NCBI GenBank assembly: GCA_019096065.1
Contig: JAGUCH010000003.1
Location: forward strand, 4,526,001 to 4,590,000
Length of the DNA: 64,000 nucleotides
Origin: Paracyclopina nana
Taxonomy: Eukaryota > Arthropoda > Copepoda > Cyclopoida > Cyclopettidae
Reading direction: 5' to 3'
Shown: in pieces, positions 52,918-64,000 of the stretch
Numbering within the stretch: the stretch's first letter is position 1
Layout: the number at the start of each line of letters is the position of its first letter
Notes under the pieces: generated by a model
Seen by the model: only the letters and a program-made list of their open reading frames with translations
Databases searched by the model: none
Told to the model about the DNA's origin: nothing
Made by a program: the position numbers and the translations under genes

Positions 52918-55900
52918 ATGATTGGCCCCCGCCATTTTTTGCTCAGCTCTCTCGTTCTGCTGACGGCTTTGCTGCAGTTGGTCACAGATTTGCCCCTGCC
53001 TCAAATTATCGTGAGGTCGCAATCTTTGCTCTACAACGACCAGCCTGGCAGGCAAGTGGACTTGACCAAAATCCTACCCACCACAGAGCTCTTCTGGCTT
53101 AACATAGAGGAGGGATATTTTGCCTGTCAAGTCAACAGCTCTGAGAAATATTTGAAGCTTTTCAAGCTTTCCCGGCTTTGTGATGGCAACCAAGATTGCT
53201 ACGAGGGCTCAGATGAGCTGGTTGATCAGTTGAAGTGCACTGACGACTGCCAACCAGCTTGCGGCAATAATGGGGTTTGCCTCAAGTCAAGGTGAGTAAT
53301 TGAAACATAAAAAACATGGCCAGACATGCTAGCTGACAATCATTGACTACTAAGCTCGTGCATTCCACCAAAGGCAAATAATTTGTTTCAAGCATGAGTT
53401 ACTTTTCAGTATTGACACAACGCCTGTATAGCTGCTTTTTTGGCTCAGTAGAAAAATACCTTGGGGCAAAGTGGGAGTGGAGCTGCATAGATATAGTAGA
53501 GTCTTGTATTTTCTAATTGGCAAATTTGGCAGGGTGAGCAAAGCCAATAAATCAATCTTTTTATGATTATTAAAGCCGCGTACTCTGGTAACCAAGAGTG
53601 GCTTACTTTTAAAAAGGATGAATCATGCATAGCGTGTCAAAACAAGTTGAACTAACAACAATAGGCAATCACCAACTTCTGAACACTTGCAGGCCCGAGT
53701 CCCAATGTCACTGTGATGATGGATTTGGTGGGGATGACTGCTCACAGCCAGATGTGAATGAATGCAAATATAGACCTTGTTCCATTCAAGCTGAGTGTAC
53801 AAACACTTTGGGCAGTTTTGTCTGCACCTGCATGGAAGGGTATCAAGGCGATGGCTTCAATTGCCAGCCTGCCACAACGGACTATGAGGTGCCATATGAA
53901 GTGACCAAAGAAGACATCCTCACCACAATCAAAGAGGTGGTGGAGGATGCCTCCAAAGATGGCAAATTTGAAGATCCCAATATTGACCTGACAATCTTGC
54001 CATCCATTGATGTGATTTCGTCTGCCACCTCCTCCTCCTCCACCACTGAAACGTCAACTGTGATAATTACTTCTACTGTCAAAGAGTCTGTGATGATGAA
54101 AGATGACGACACCATCAGTGAGGCTGCCATTGTGGAGCAGGAAATTAAGGAGGACTCCTTTGAGGCACAACCTACAACAGCCACTAATTTAGACAATGCA
54201 ATACTAGATGTCAATCCAGATCTGCCTGATGATGTGCTTAGAATAAAAGAGTCTGAAGAGCAAAACAAAGAGATCAGCATTGCTAGTAGTGGAGACCGAA
54301 AATCTGAGGTTAAAAATGAAGAAGCCACTATTTATGCAACCACTCCAGATTTTTCTGCACAACCCTCATCTGGCCTAACCACAATCAGTCCCAGTGCAAC
54401 AGACAATGATTTACAGCCTGCACCAGAAGTTGACAATATCATTCCACTGCTGTCAGATGGATCAACAGACCCAGAATATGACTATTATGATGATGATGAT
54501 TATGGAGAAAAAGAAGAAAATGCTATTTCGGATGAAAATGGCATGGCCCAAACTTCGGAGGCTCCATTAGCATCTGTTTCTGGCCAAGCGGATGCTCCAT
54601 CAAGTATAGATACGATCAAAAGCGTAATCATGACCAATTCTGACCCCAGCACACCCATAAATTTGTCAGATGGAGCTGCAGTGCTTGACACCACAGCATC
54701 ACTTGACTCTCAAATTTTGCCACAAAACACTGACAGTGACATGGAAGCCAAAATTAATGTCGACCAAACAGCCACCACAATTACTCCAACACAAGAGCTC
54801 ACTTCCCCATTTGTGACAAGCTCTGAAGCTTTTGCTGCAACTGAAGCAAACATTCTTGCTTCCACAACAATCAAGCCAGAAATTGAAGAGTCAACATCAT
54901 CATCATCTGTGGAAATCAGTGACTCACCAACTTCTTCTTTTGTAGAAAATTCCAATAATCTTGCAATAACAGAGGCAAGTGCCACCATTATCACTACTTC
55001 TGAGGAGGCAACATCAAATTCTGAATTGCCTCTTATCGCAGCATCAGATCAGTCAACGGATCAAGTTGAGACAAAAAGTGGTAATGTTCCAACAACACCA
55101 ATCCCTACACTTGCAATTGATGTTAAGTCCAGCTCAGCTTTTGAATCAACTACTGAATCAAATGCAAAAGATGACGAAGCACAAACCATTTCCTTAATAA
55201 GTGTAGCCGTTGAACAAGGTACTGAGCCTTTTGTCACAACATTTACAGAGTCTACAACAAGTGTTGCCTCATCACCTGTACCATTTGAGAATGAGACATC
55301 TAAACCTGTGGGATCTTTGGTAGCATCACCTATAAATGAAGCTATAACCACTGACAGCCAAAACGTTGAGATTATAGATCAAGATGTTTCCACAAATGAA
55401 ATTTTGCCTAAAGCATCATCTACAGAAGAATCAGTGACACCTTCAATTGGTATTGATATCAATGAAATAGTAGACGAATCACGCGCTGAACAAGAAAACA
55501 ACGAAACCGGCTTGACTGAATCTACACCTACTGATACAAAGCCAATTCAAGCAGAAAATGGTCTGGGCAATAATTATGTGTCTGAGGCCACCACCTCTTC
55601 TACCACAGTGACAGCTATAGTTATAACAGATTCAATTCCTAGTGCATCTTCGCAAGATCCTTACATTCTTCCTGTTGAAAATATTGCTGCTACAACTGAA
55701 AATGACCAATCAACACCAAGTTCATCTACAATTTCGGTGCTTGTTGATAGTGATTTGACTACGTCATCACCACTGCCAATTCAAGAATCAACGGTAGCAC
55801 TCAGCACATCCTCTACACCAAGTTCATACACAGATTCAGAGCCAAGCTCACCTACACCTAGCTTATCAACAACTATAGGCTCAGAGTCAAGTGAAATAAC

Positions 55901-58900
55901 TTCATCCGGTTTAGGATATACAATTTCCATGATAGAATCAACATCAACTGAGACTACCTCTGCAGTTCCTGCTGACTTGGCGCCCACACAAGGATATTCA
56001 GCTTCCACACCAGATTCAACATCAACTGAGACTACATATTCAACAGATGCAACTTCATCTATTTCAAAATTAGATCCCACAGCGGGATCTGCAGATTCCA
56101 TCCTAGAATCAACTTCAATTACATCAGTGACAACAGAGAGCATTGAAGCTGCTCCTACAACAACTGAAGGCTTTGAACCAAGTGATTTAACTTCCTCTGC
56201 TTACACATCTACAGCTTCCTCAGTAGAATCGACACCCAGCGCATCAACTTCAACAGCAACCATAAGCTCAGGTTTCACAGCTTCCTCTGGTATAGAATCT
56301 ACTCCAAGCTCAACAACTTCAACAACATCCATAAGCTCAGGTCCTAGTGATACAGCTTCCTCTGATGTAGGATCTACTCCAAGCTCATCAACTTCAACAC
56401 AATCCATAAGCTCAGGTCCTAGTGATACAGCTTCCTTTGATATAGGATCTACTCCAAGCTCATCAACTTCAACAACTGATGGATTAGAACCAACTTCGTC
56501 TGGTTTAGGATCTGTAACTTCCTCAATGGAATCTACACCTAACTTTTCGATTTCAACAGGGGCAATAGACTCAGAATCTAGTGATGAAACCTCATCTGAT
56601 TTTGGATCTACAGTTCCCTCACTTGAATACACGCCTACACTGACAACAACTGAAGGCTCAGAACCAATTGATTCAACTTCATCTGGTTTAGAATCAGCAA
56701 CTTTTTCACTGGAACCTACAACAACTATCTCAGCAACTAATGACGGTTCAGAGCTGAGTGACTTGGCTCTTACACCCATTGTTCAATCAACTTCAGGCTC
56801 ATCATCAACAACAGCAAGTTCACCATCAACAACAACAGCAACTTCAGAGTCAGATTTGGCCAATATTCTGGCCAAAGCAGCCCCGACAGAAACAAGCTCA
56901 TCAACAAGCACAGCATCAGAACCTACAACTAGTGGTTTTACTCCGGAATTAGCTCCTACAACTGCAGGATCTACACTTTTAATATCAACATCCTCTGAAG
57001 ATAGTCCAATTACTTTTGCCTCATCAGTAAGGGACTCTGTTCCCACAGACTCACCAACAGAAGAGCCTTATCAAAGTTCTTCTGAACTAGCTGTGACTCA
57101 AGTATCAATTGGTCAACCTTCAACCGAGGATAGTGCTATAGTATTTGATGTGCCCGATATCTCTTCACCCAGTTTCTTTATCGAGTACAAGGCTTGCGAG
57201 AACAGTTATGTTCTTTGCGATTCAATTATCTCCTATTGCGAAGAAGATTATGACAACTGTAAATCAAATAGCACTTCATCAAGTCTTCCAGCCAAGGATG
57301 GTCCCAAAGATGAACTTTTGATAGCAGACTTGTCAGAATGCATACTAGCCCTGTCTGGGTGCACCACTGTCAACTGCTTTAATGAAGGCAAGAAGTGTGC
57401 TTTACTTGCCCTTGAGCAAGCCAGGCAGAGACGAATTGAACCTCCAGCTTCAAGAGCCAACGAAGAGGCCACTGGAGATAATGTGAATGAAAAGGAAATA
57501 GGCTTGTTCAATTCTGAGCTCTCAAACAATTTCACAAGTTGTGTCTATGAATATTCCGATTGCCTCAAGGTAAGAGGCGACCAGACTTTTTGCAGGCAAA
57601 AGTTCCATGAATGTAGCCTGGCTATTCTGGATGACGGAAGACTCGATGATGAAAAAGTCCAATCGTTTGTCTACGATCCTTCCAAGAATCTGGGCATGGC
57701 ACCTGACCAACAAAAGCTGTCAGGAGCTCTGTTCTTGTGCATTCATAAGTACATGATGTGCACTCTAAATACGGAGGGAGATTGCATGAGAATTTATAAT
57801 CAGTGTACGCTTCAAGTGTTGGACAAGTACCATTCAGAAAAGTCGCAAGCAGGAAGGAAAGAGGACGAGGTTCCTGATGAAACTACTCAGCCATTACCAG
57901 ATGATGATGGCGCAAGTGAGGATCCACCGAAGGATGACTTGAAATGTGACAGCTTGAATTTGCCTGAGGAATTTGGATCGTTCAATGGGAAGCCAGCTAC
58001 GAATACAGGTGAGTGTTGTCACTCCTCATGAATATTCATGTGATAATTCAATTATTTTAGCTGACTGTACATGGGACTTCTTCTCCTGCACAAATAATTT
58101 TGGCTCGTGGCCTGACAACATGAAATGCTGCGAAGTGAGATTTGACAAATGCTGTGAAAAAGTCACTGGCAAGAAAAAAGGGGAGACAAAATTGCAATCT
58201 GCATCATCAACAACAACCAAGCCTGAATCCTCCTCTCAAAGTGCTGAGGGCCTTCATTTAAGTATGAGAGATAAGCCAATTCTCTGCCCGAGTACCTCAT
58301 TAGACATTTTTTTACAGTTGACTGTGTTTGGGGTTACATGGGATGTGCCAGAGCAGACAAACCTGATGAGGAATGCAAGGCAGCATTTAACGAGTGTAGC
58401 AATTACAGCCCAGAGGATAACAAAATGTGAGTAGCTCCTCCTCGCCTTATGGCAAGAATATTTGATCCATTTTCTATTTACAGACCCATCACCGGCCTTG
58501 GCTCATCCCTTGACAGCCAAATTATGAGTGAAGAAGGCGAGGAGGTGCCAGAGTCAGATTCATCTTATTCAGATTCAGGTAACAAGACTTCATTTAATAA
58601 AAGTGAATGTCACACCAACTCCACCTAATTGAATTTGCAGAATACCTGCTTTGCATCAAGAGGGTGTTCCTCTGTGAAAGAGCAGGAATTCCCAAGGATA
58701 AGTGTGAAAATGTTCAGATTTGTGTTGAGCCAGTTGAGGTGGACAACAGTGAACCAGTCAGGGAAACTGAAAAGCCAATTAGCACGACTGAGGAACCACT
58801 GCCCAGCTATACCACCTCTACCACCCAACAAGTGACAGAGGAGAAACCAGTTGAGCAAGAATTTGCCACAACAACTGCTTCTACCACAACAAAGCCTAAT

Positions 58901-59882
58901 GAACCAGATAGCAGCGATAGCGCAGATGATGACAAACCAGCCTTTCCACAAGAGGAGATTATTGAGCCGGTGTCAACTCAAGCACCACCATCGACTATTG
59001 AATCTGAGCCTACTCAAGTCATCGATCAAAGCCAATCAAGTGTTGCTCCAGAAGATATCCCCAAACCAGCTCCTAGTACTACAGCAACTCCGGTTATTCA
59101 ACCTGGACCTACAACACATGTTCCAGCTAATTCACCTGCATCTTCCGGATTGGGATCACAGCCCTCTAAACGTAAACTCACATAATTGCTAAATACAAAA
59201 GTTGATGGTCATCATTATTCCCAATACTTTCAGCTCAATGTGTTTGGGCCTATTTCGGATGTGGAGCAAGAAACGCTGAAGGAACATGCAAGCAACGATT
59301 TGATGATTGCATGTCTGGAAACAGCTGTAAGTCAAGCTATTCGAATAACTATGATACATAATGATTAAGTTCTCCTGTTTGCCTTAGTTGATTACAAGAT
59401 TTGCAAGGATGTTGATGAAAATCCACAAGCTTACCTTGTGCCACATCCAGAAGACTGCACAAAATTTTATTCCTGTCAGAATCTTGGATGGAAAGGTGGC
59501 TACATTGCTCATCTTATGGACTGTCCTCCAACCACAGGATTCGATACCAACCTAAGAATATGTAACTACATCCGAGCTTTACCAAGATGTACCCAAGGTA
59601 AAAAGACTTGACCATGCAAAGGAACTCTTATTTTAATACATTATTCATATTTTTGCTGTTTTAGAAAAAGAAAGGAAATTGTTCAGAGAAGTGGAAGGCC
59701 TAATTGCAAAGCAAACTCGTTTCAAGAAGCAAATTCTCGATGTTCCGCAAGCGATTGAATCAAAAAAAACACAGACAAGAAAACATCCAGAAGCACTCAA
59801 ATTCTCCAATAATGGTGCTGAACAATCAATTGTTCAGCACATTCCCTTGCTGCTCGTGCTTCTGCTAACCCGGTGGCTATAA
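52918..59882 (+). CDS. Secreted LDLa/EGF/mucin protein with repeated CX6C modules and a peritrophin-A domain
   Basis: Exons 52918-53291, 53693-58008, 58061-58261, 58318-58426, 58484-58578, 58641-59171, 59234-59326, 59388-59597, 59665-59882; all GT-AG, in phase; 2048 residues. A signal peptide at 1-25 (FLLSSLVLLTALLQLV). A divergent LDL-receptor class A repeat (70-107, RLCDGNQDCYEGSDE; two of six Cys missing), one EGF and one calcium-binding EGF (DVNECKYRPC...). A Ser/Thr mucin region (about 200-1280) with 25-residue tandem repeats. Eight C-x6-C...C-x6-C modules starting near 1293, 1341, 1408, 1474, 1566, 1633, 1703 and 1878. A chitin-binding type 2 domain (about 1912-1975, CTKFYSC...MDCPPTTGFDTNLRIC). 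A hydrophobic C-terminus (IPLLLVLLLTRWL) may be a GPI or membrane anchor. It is likely an extracellular, cuticle- or gut-lining-associated protein. I recognise no named orthologue. Confidence 0.85.
56262..56480 (+). repeat. Coding minisatellite in the mucin domain
   Basis: Units beginning ATAAGCTCAGG start at 56262, 56331 and 56406: one of 69 bp and then nearly identical 75-bp copies, encoding about 25 residues each (ISSGPSDTAS...GSTPSSSTST). In-frame repeats of this kind usually vary in copy number between individuals. Confidence 0.8.
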
Positions 59883-59980
59883 CGAATTAGTAGAACCCAA
59901 TTACCAGTTTTCAAATACGCTTAACACACTTGTGAAGAAGAATTTATAGGAACAGAAAAATCGGTAGACCTGTTATGATA

Positions 59981-59986
59981 AATAAA
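59981..59986 (+). terminator. Poly(A) signal of the mucin-like gene
   Basis: AATAAA 98 bases past the stop, followed by a T-rich stretch. Confidence 0.6.
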
Positions 59987-59989
59987 TAC

Positions 59990-60888
59990 ACGTTTTATTG
60001 ATGTAACGTGACTCCAAATTCTGCAGGTTCTCACCGTTTTAGGCAATTTACAGAGTGTCTCGTAAAATGATTGTTCCAGCATTAGCTTGAACGCATGTAA
60101 AAAAACTAAATCGGAAATGGATAGAAAAACTCAAGTTAGGTTTTTCATAAAAGGAAACATATACTTGAAAAGACGTTACAGAATGAGGCTGCTCACGATT
60201 AAAAAAATATACGCTTACTTTGACCTGAGTTTTCAGAGGTTTAAGATATGAACTGAGATTGAATGCTGGTTGCCCTCAAAATTTCTTTAACTCATTTGTC
60301 TCACAATTTATAGTTGTTGAAACCAAGTCACCATTAATGAATTAATTTCTTTTTGGTTTTAATTGGGCACATTTGCATAAAGTACATGTTCTTTTATCAA
60401 AGTTTGCTTAGAAAATTTCCTTTTGATGATTTGATCTGTAGTATTGCTACGAAAAATTAACTGATTAATTGATCCTTATTATCAGATACTTGTATCTACT
60501 CAAATGTTGCATCATTTTTGCTAAAACTGAAACAAAATTGTGTCAGCACGAGATCCACAAAAAATTGTCCATAACTTCTTTTAACGCAAACCGAGTACAA
60601 TGGGTAGGTTTAAAAAGCCATTTCACTGGCGAACTTTTTTCAAAAAGGAGCTACCAATTAGTGCAACGGTACAAGATGTTTATGAACGCAGCCAACAACA
60701 AAGAAAGATCAAATGAACTCATTTTTCTCACTTATTGTTAGAGAATAAGCAAAAAGTGTGCACCACCTGCCAAGAGCAAATTTTCCCACTATGCCTAGCA
60801 AAACCTGTGGGAAACTGATGGATGGCACATATAGTTAGTCAGTTTCCGTGGTTTTGGGATGCAACATCAACTCGTATACAGCTACAAA
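59990..60888. other. Non-coding interval before the kelch gene
   Basis: AT-rich with no supported ORF; it probably contains the kelch gene promoter. Confidence 0.4.
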
Positions 60889-61853
60889 ATGAAAATTATT
60901 TGGTTTCTGCTGATCATACCCGGATCTCTCTGCCTGCGGGAAGTTCTAGTTGTGAGCAACATTCAAGAATCCTCGGAGCCAACTGTGGAAGTCTTTGACT
61001 TTTTGTCCCGAACTTGGAGGCTTTTTGAGCCAGAAAATGAGGCCAATCCCAAAGAGATAGACTCAGAAACCAAACCTCATGCAGCCAGATTGATCAATCA
61101 TGAGGCATTAGTGGAACTTGATTTGGAAACTGAGTCTGTCAGGTTGGCCTCGTTGCCCCCCGAAGTTGAAGGAGGGGCATCCTTCTATTATGGAGACACA
61201 TTATGCATAGCAGGAGGATACAATACAGTAACCAAGCAGATGCTCAAGGTAACTGTGCTCCTCATAAAAAAAGGCTTTTCTTAAGATAAGACATTTAGGA
61301 CGTGGTTTGTTGGAACCCATTGACTGCTCCAAAAACTTCAAATTGGGTCCCCCTACCTCAAATGATGAATGGGAGGTACAAATCAGCAGCTGTGGTTTTG
61401 GATGGCAAATTGTTCGTTTCTGGAGGGTACAACACCGAGACTCATGAGTTCATGGACTCGGTGGAAGTTTTTGATGATGTCAGCCAAAAATGGTACCCCG
61501 TCAGCCCTTTAATGAATGGAGGACGAGCTGGACATAAAATGGAGGCTGTCGGGGGCAAACTTTACGTCATGGGAGGATGGAGAAATCATACGTTTTTGAA
61601 TCAAGTTGAGGAATATGATCCTATGTTGAATCAATGGGTGATAAAGTCAAACATGCCTCAGCCGTTGGCATACTTTGGCTCCGTTGTCAAGAATGACCAA
61701 ATTTATGTTATTGGGGGAATATCTGGGTTCAGGGAGAGTGATGAGCAAAATTCATTGAAGGTTTATTCACCCTCAAAAAATGTTTGGGCATCGGTGCAAC
61801 CTCCCATGAATGTTCTGAGGGGGAAAGTAGCTGCCGTTCTAGCTTCTGATTAA
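60889..61853 (+). CDS. Secreted kelch-repeat protein
   Basis: Exons 60889-61248 and 61299-61853 (50-bp intron, phase 0), 304 residues. A signal peptide at 1-16 (KIIWFLLIIPGSLC) precedes a kelch beta-propeller with at least four repeats marked by double Gly: IAGGYNTVTKQM, VSGGYNTETHEFMDSVEVFDDVSQKWYPV, VMGGWRNHTFLNQVEEYDPMLNQW and VIGGISGFRES...VYSPSKNVW. There is no BTB or BACK domain, so it is not a Cullin-3 adaptor. Secreted kelch proteins are uncommon; no enzymatic residues are recognised. An upstream in-frame ATG (60859) would bury the signal peptide, so 60889 is preferred. It is convergent with thumpd3, 72 bases apart. Confidence 0.85.
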
Positions 61854-61925
61854 TTTGAAATACATTGTGCGATTTCTGGCATTATATTCAAAAGGAAGGG
61901 CAAATTCTTTAATTACCTTCATGCT

Positions 61926-63427
61926 TCAAGGTACCAATTCAGTTCTGGTCATCAGGAAAACCAGTGCAGACAGGCCTCCAATATTGCAGTACAATTGCCG
62001 ATTGATTTTCCAGAACTTGTTGAACTTTCCGGCGGACTTGAACATTGAAGTCTTGTCTTGAGTGAGCAATACTGCTCTTCCAGTTGTGGGCTTCACAACC
62101 CTAGCCATGGATATGAGGGTTTGGGGATAAAGAACCCTATTGTCAGCCTTTGAGCCGCTTCTTTTACCAAACGGCTGTAAAGAAAGAACAAGATACGATA
62201 CTTCAAGTCAATTAATGCAGTTAGCAGCCTACCAAGTCTGATACGAGTACATCAACACAGTTGTCCCTTAGGGGGATATTAGTGGCATCCCATTGCACTC
62301 CATCAACAGGTAAGCTGTTATCAAAAGTTTTCAGGTTATCTCTCGCTCTGTCAATCGCCAAGTTATTGAAGTCACCGGCCAAAAAGAAGCCATCTTTAAA
62401 AGCTACACCCCCTTCAATGGGTATAGAGCCTCCACCGCACATAGGGTCGCACACTATCTCCCCTGGCTGAATATTGGCTAACCTATAAGGGAAAAAGGTG
62501 TAAGAAGACTGAAAATATTTGATATTACGTCAACACTTACTGTAGCAAAGATGCACAAATGGTTGCTCTCAGCGTCGTAGGTCCAAAATGCGAAATATTT
62601 CTCCTAAACAAACTCACTTTTGTAAGAGCAAGACAGACATAGACATTGTTGACGTCGATGTTAACAAGGACTTCAATGTCAAATCCCTTCATTTTGACTC
62701 CCCAGCCAAACTTTTCTTGAACTTTGCCACCAACATGCTTAGCCACATCCATAGAAGAGAATTTGTGAATGTTTTCTCCTGTTCTGTAGCAAGTGCATCT
62801 AAAGTTGGGTATTTTTTCTGAGTCGGTAGCACCATCATAAAAGGCCTGAAATGAGAGTTTCATCAAGAAATAGTCAAAAACATAGAAAGAGTAGATATTA
62901 CAAATACTTTGTTCCAAGCATCTAATCCTTTCGTCCAATCTACTTTATCCAGCGTAAATTCAGCCAACTTGTTCAACGTTTCTTCTTCAGCTCCGGACAA
63001 ATCCAAGTCTAAGCAATAATTTAGAAGGTCTTCTTTTCAATGTTTGTTGTGTTACATACCAACTGAAGCTCCAATTACGACAAATATGTTGTCGAACGTT
63101 CTCATCTCCAAGACCTCGTTGACTCGATCTGATTCAATGTCGAACACAACTCTGCCCATGATTTCATACGCGTGCTCAACTTTGAGCTTAGTCTTCACTT
63201 CATCAAGGGCAGCTGGTTCAAAGCCAGTGACGCATGTTGCTTCAATCGTGACAATTTTTGGGTGCTCGCTCAATTTGTATCCGCTCAAGTCAATTTCTAA
63301 AAATTGTACGTTAAGTCAACAAGAGTTTTTGAAGCGGAAAAAATGGAGAATTACCTTGCCAAGGAATTATGTTTGGTTTCCCCGAGCTGTAGTTCTTGAA
63401 CTTGTTGCTGCTTTTATCTTTCCCCAT
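61926..63427 (-). CDS. thumpd3: THUMPD3-like tRNA guanosine methyltransferase
   Basis: Exons (minus) 63355-63427, 63060-63296, 62908-63008, 62541-62845, 62233-62482, 61926-62174; every join keeps phase; 404 residues. THUMPD3 (with TRMT112) makes N2-methylguanosine in tRNA. N-terminal part: IEATCVTGFEPAALDEVK and FDNIFVVIGASVG. THUMP region: EKFGWGVKMKGFDIEVLVNIDVNNVYVCLALT. Methyltransferase fold: LRATICASLLQLANIQPGE, VCDPMCGGGSIPIEG, LAGDFNNLAIDRARDN, and the catalytic-type motif at the exon join VSDL|PFGKRSGSK, then TGRAVLLTQDK and NIGGLSALVFL. It is slightly shorter than the human protein (507). Confidence 0.95.
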
Positions 63428-63879
63428 TTTCCGGATGCTGCTGATTCGAAACAGGCTTCCTTCGCAAATCAAAATTCTACCAGAAAAGATCGGAAAATCG
63501 GACTGATCGGAACTTGCAGAAACTCAGAACTTTTCAGCCAATCTGATTGGTTACAACTTCTTGTTCTTAATTCCTATTGGCAATTTCATTGTTTATTTCA
63601 TGCACATGTTAGGACGTGAGCTATGAAAATTAAGGCAAACTGTAACTCTTCAGCGTTAAAAAATCGTTGAATAATAGGCAGCCTTTCTTCTTATTTTTAA
63701 AAAATTAGTTGGAAATCATTTTTGAATTGTCATCAGATTTACATTGATTTTGGGTAATTGTTTTATATTTCATTGGATCGGACTTTTTCCATTTTGCCGG
63801 CTGTCATCTGTTGACTGTTAGCATGCTCTAATTCTCAAATTTGAGAATCTGAAGAAGTGAGCCGTGGCAAATTGGAGTC
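63428..63879. promoter_or_regulatory. Shared divergent promoter region, thumpd3 (-) and GPX7/8-like (+)
   Basis: 452 bp between divergent start codons, AT-rich; it must contain both promoters. No discrete element is recognised. Confidence 0.4.
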
Positions 63880-64000
63880 ATGAAGTTACTTTCAACATTT
63901 ATGTTCATTTTGGCACTCAAACTGGTTAATGCAGTCGATTTGTATGACCTGAAAGCTGCCGACATCTTTGGACTTGATGTTGACTTTCAAAGATTCAGAG
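63880..64000 (+). CDS. Glutathione peroxidase-like (GPX7/8 type), 5' end only
   Basis: The frame starts MKLLSTFMFILALKLVNAVD, a signal peptide, and continues LYDLKAADIFGLDVDFQRFR. The LYDLKA.DI.G..V....FRG pattern opens the thioredoxin fold of glutathione peroxidases. A secretory signal plus this start resembles the ER enzymes GPX7/8. The catalytic Cys/Sec would lie beyond the window, so the subtype is tentative. Confidence 0.7.
   Translation, partial: MKLLSTFMFILALKLVNAVDLYDLKAADIFGLDVDFQRFR

Noticed and set aside
54979..57046. Antisense and +1 ORFs across the mucin exon
   Set aside because: Long open shadow frames are expected opposite Ser/Thr-rich repeats; no start context or homology.

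Overview
The window is eukaryotic nuclear DNA, most likely from an arthropod (a small crustacean, mite or springtail-like genome). Evidence: spliceosomal GT-AG introns that are mostly 50-100 bp; animal gene families (rab39, copine, IRAK4/Pelle, XRCC1, SNX9-type sorting nexin); a secreted mucin ending in a chitin-binding peritrophin domain; and BEL/Pao LTR retrotransposons. Intron density is low (copine, XRCC1, IRAK4, DUS4L and KTI12 orthologues are single-exon) and many neighbours are packed within tens of bases. The species cannot be named from sequence alone.

Layout. 1-8.3 kb: a BEL/Pao element (element A) on the minus strand, cut by the window start. It has an interrupted gag region, a long pol and a third ORF that stays open to base 1. 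8.46-9.58 kb: a nested stack of inverted-repeat DNA elements. 10.6-30.2 kb: a dense housekeeping block: rab39-like GTPase (+), pex10 (-), copine (-), cdca7-like (-), FAD synthase (+), dus4l (-), kti12 (+), acyl-CoA-binding protein (+), IRAK4-like kinase (-), xrcc1 (-), rrp7a (+), SNX9-like (+), with three small inverted-repeat transposons among them. 30.4-31.4 kb: a foldback-like element made of TCCGAAA motif arrays with a second element nested inside. 31.5-32.6 kb: a UTP6-like gene with only its N-terminal half. 32.6-52.7 kb: gene-poor DNA carrying a complete 11.9-kb BEL/Pao element (element B). 52.9-59.9 kb: a 2048-residue LDLa/EGF/mucin/peritrophin protein. 60.9-64 kb: a secreted kelch protein, thumpd3 and the start of a GPX7/8-like gene.

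Most notable signals. (1) Element B has two 316-bp LTRs that look identical and a 5-bp target duplication, so it inserted recently. Its gag stop overlaps the tail of a canonical -1 slippery heptamer leading into pol. Its third ORF carries what looks like a catalytically dead DEDDy (RNase D/WRN/MUT-7-type) exonuclease fold plus three C-terminal zinc clusters; element A also has a third ORF. (2) The cdca7-like gene holds a 266-bp intron whose splice sites both lie inside a perfect 22-bp inverted repeat, as expected of an introner. (3) xrcc1 and the IRAK4-like gene are 33 bp apart on one strand, with a polypyrimidine-AG acceptor right at the second ATG; copine-pex10 repeats the pattern, suggesting operons resolved by spliced-leader trans-splicing. 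(4) The mucin carries eight copies of a C-x6-C...C-x6-C module I do not recognise.

How the genes relate: most are unrelated housekeeping functions (rRNA processing: RRP7A, UTP6; tRNA modification: DUS4L, KTI12/Elongator, THUMPD3; flavin and lipid metabolism: FLAD1, ACBP, PEX10; membrane traffic: Rab39, copine, SNX9; repair: XRCC1; innate signalling: IRAK4). Their arrangement reflects genome compaction rather than one pathway.
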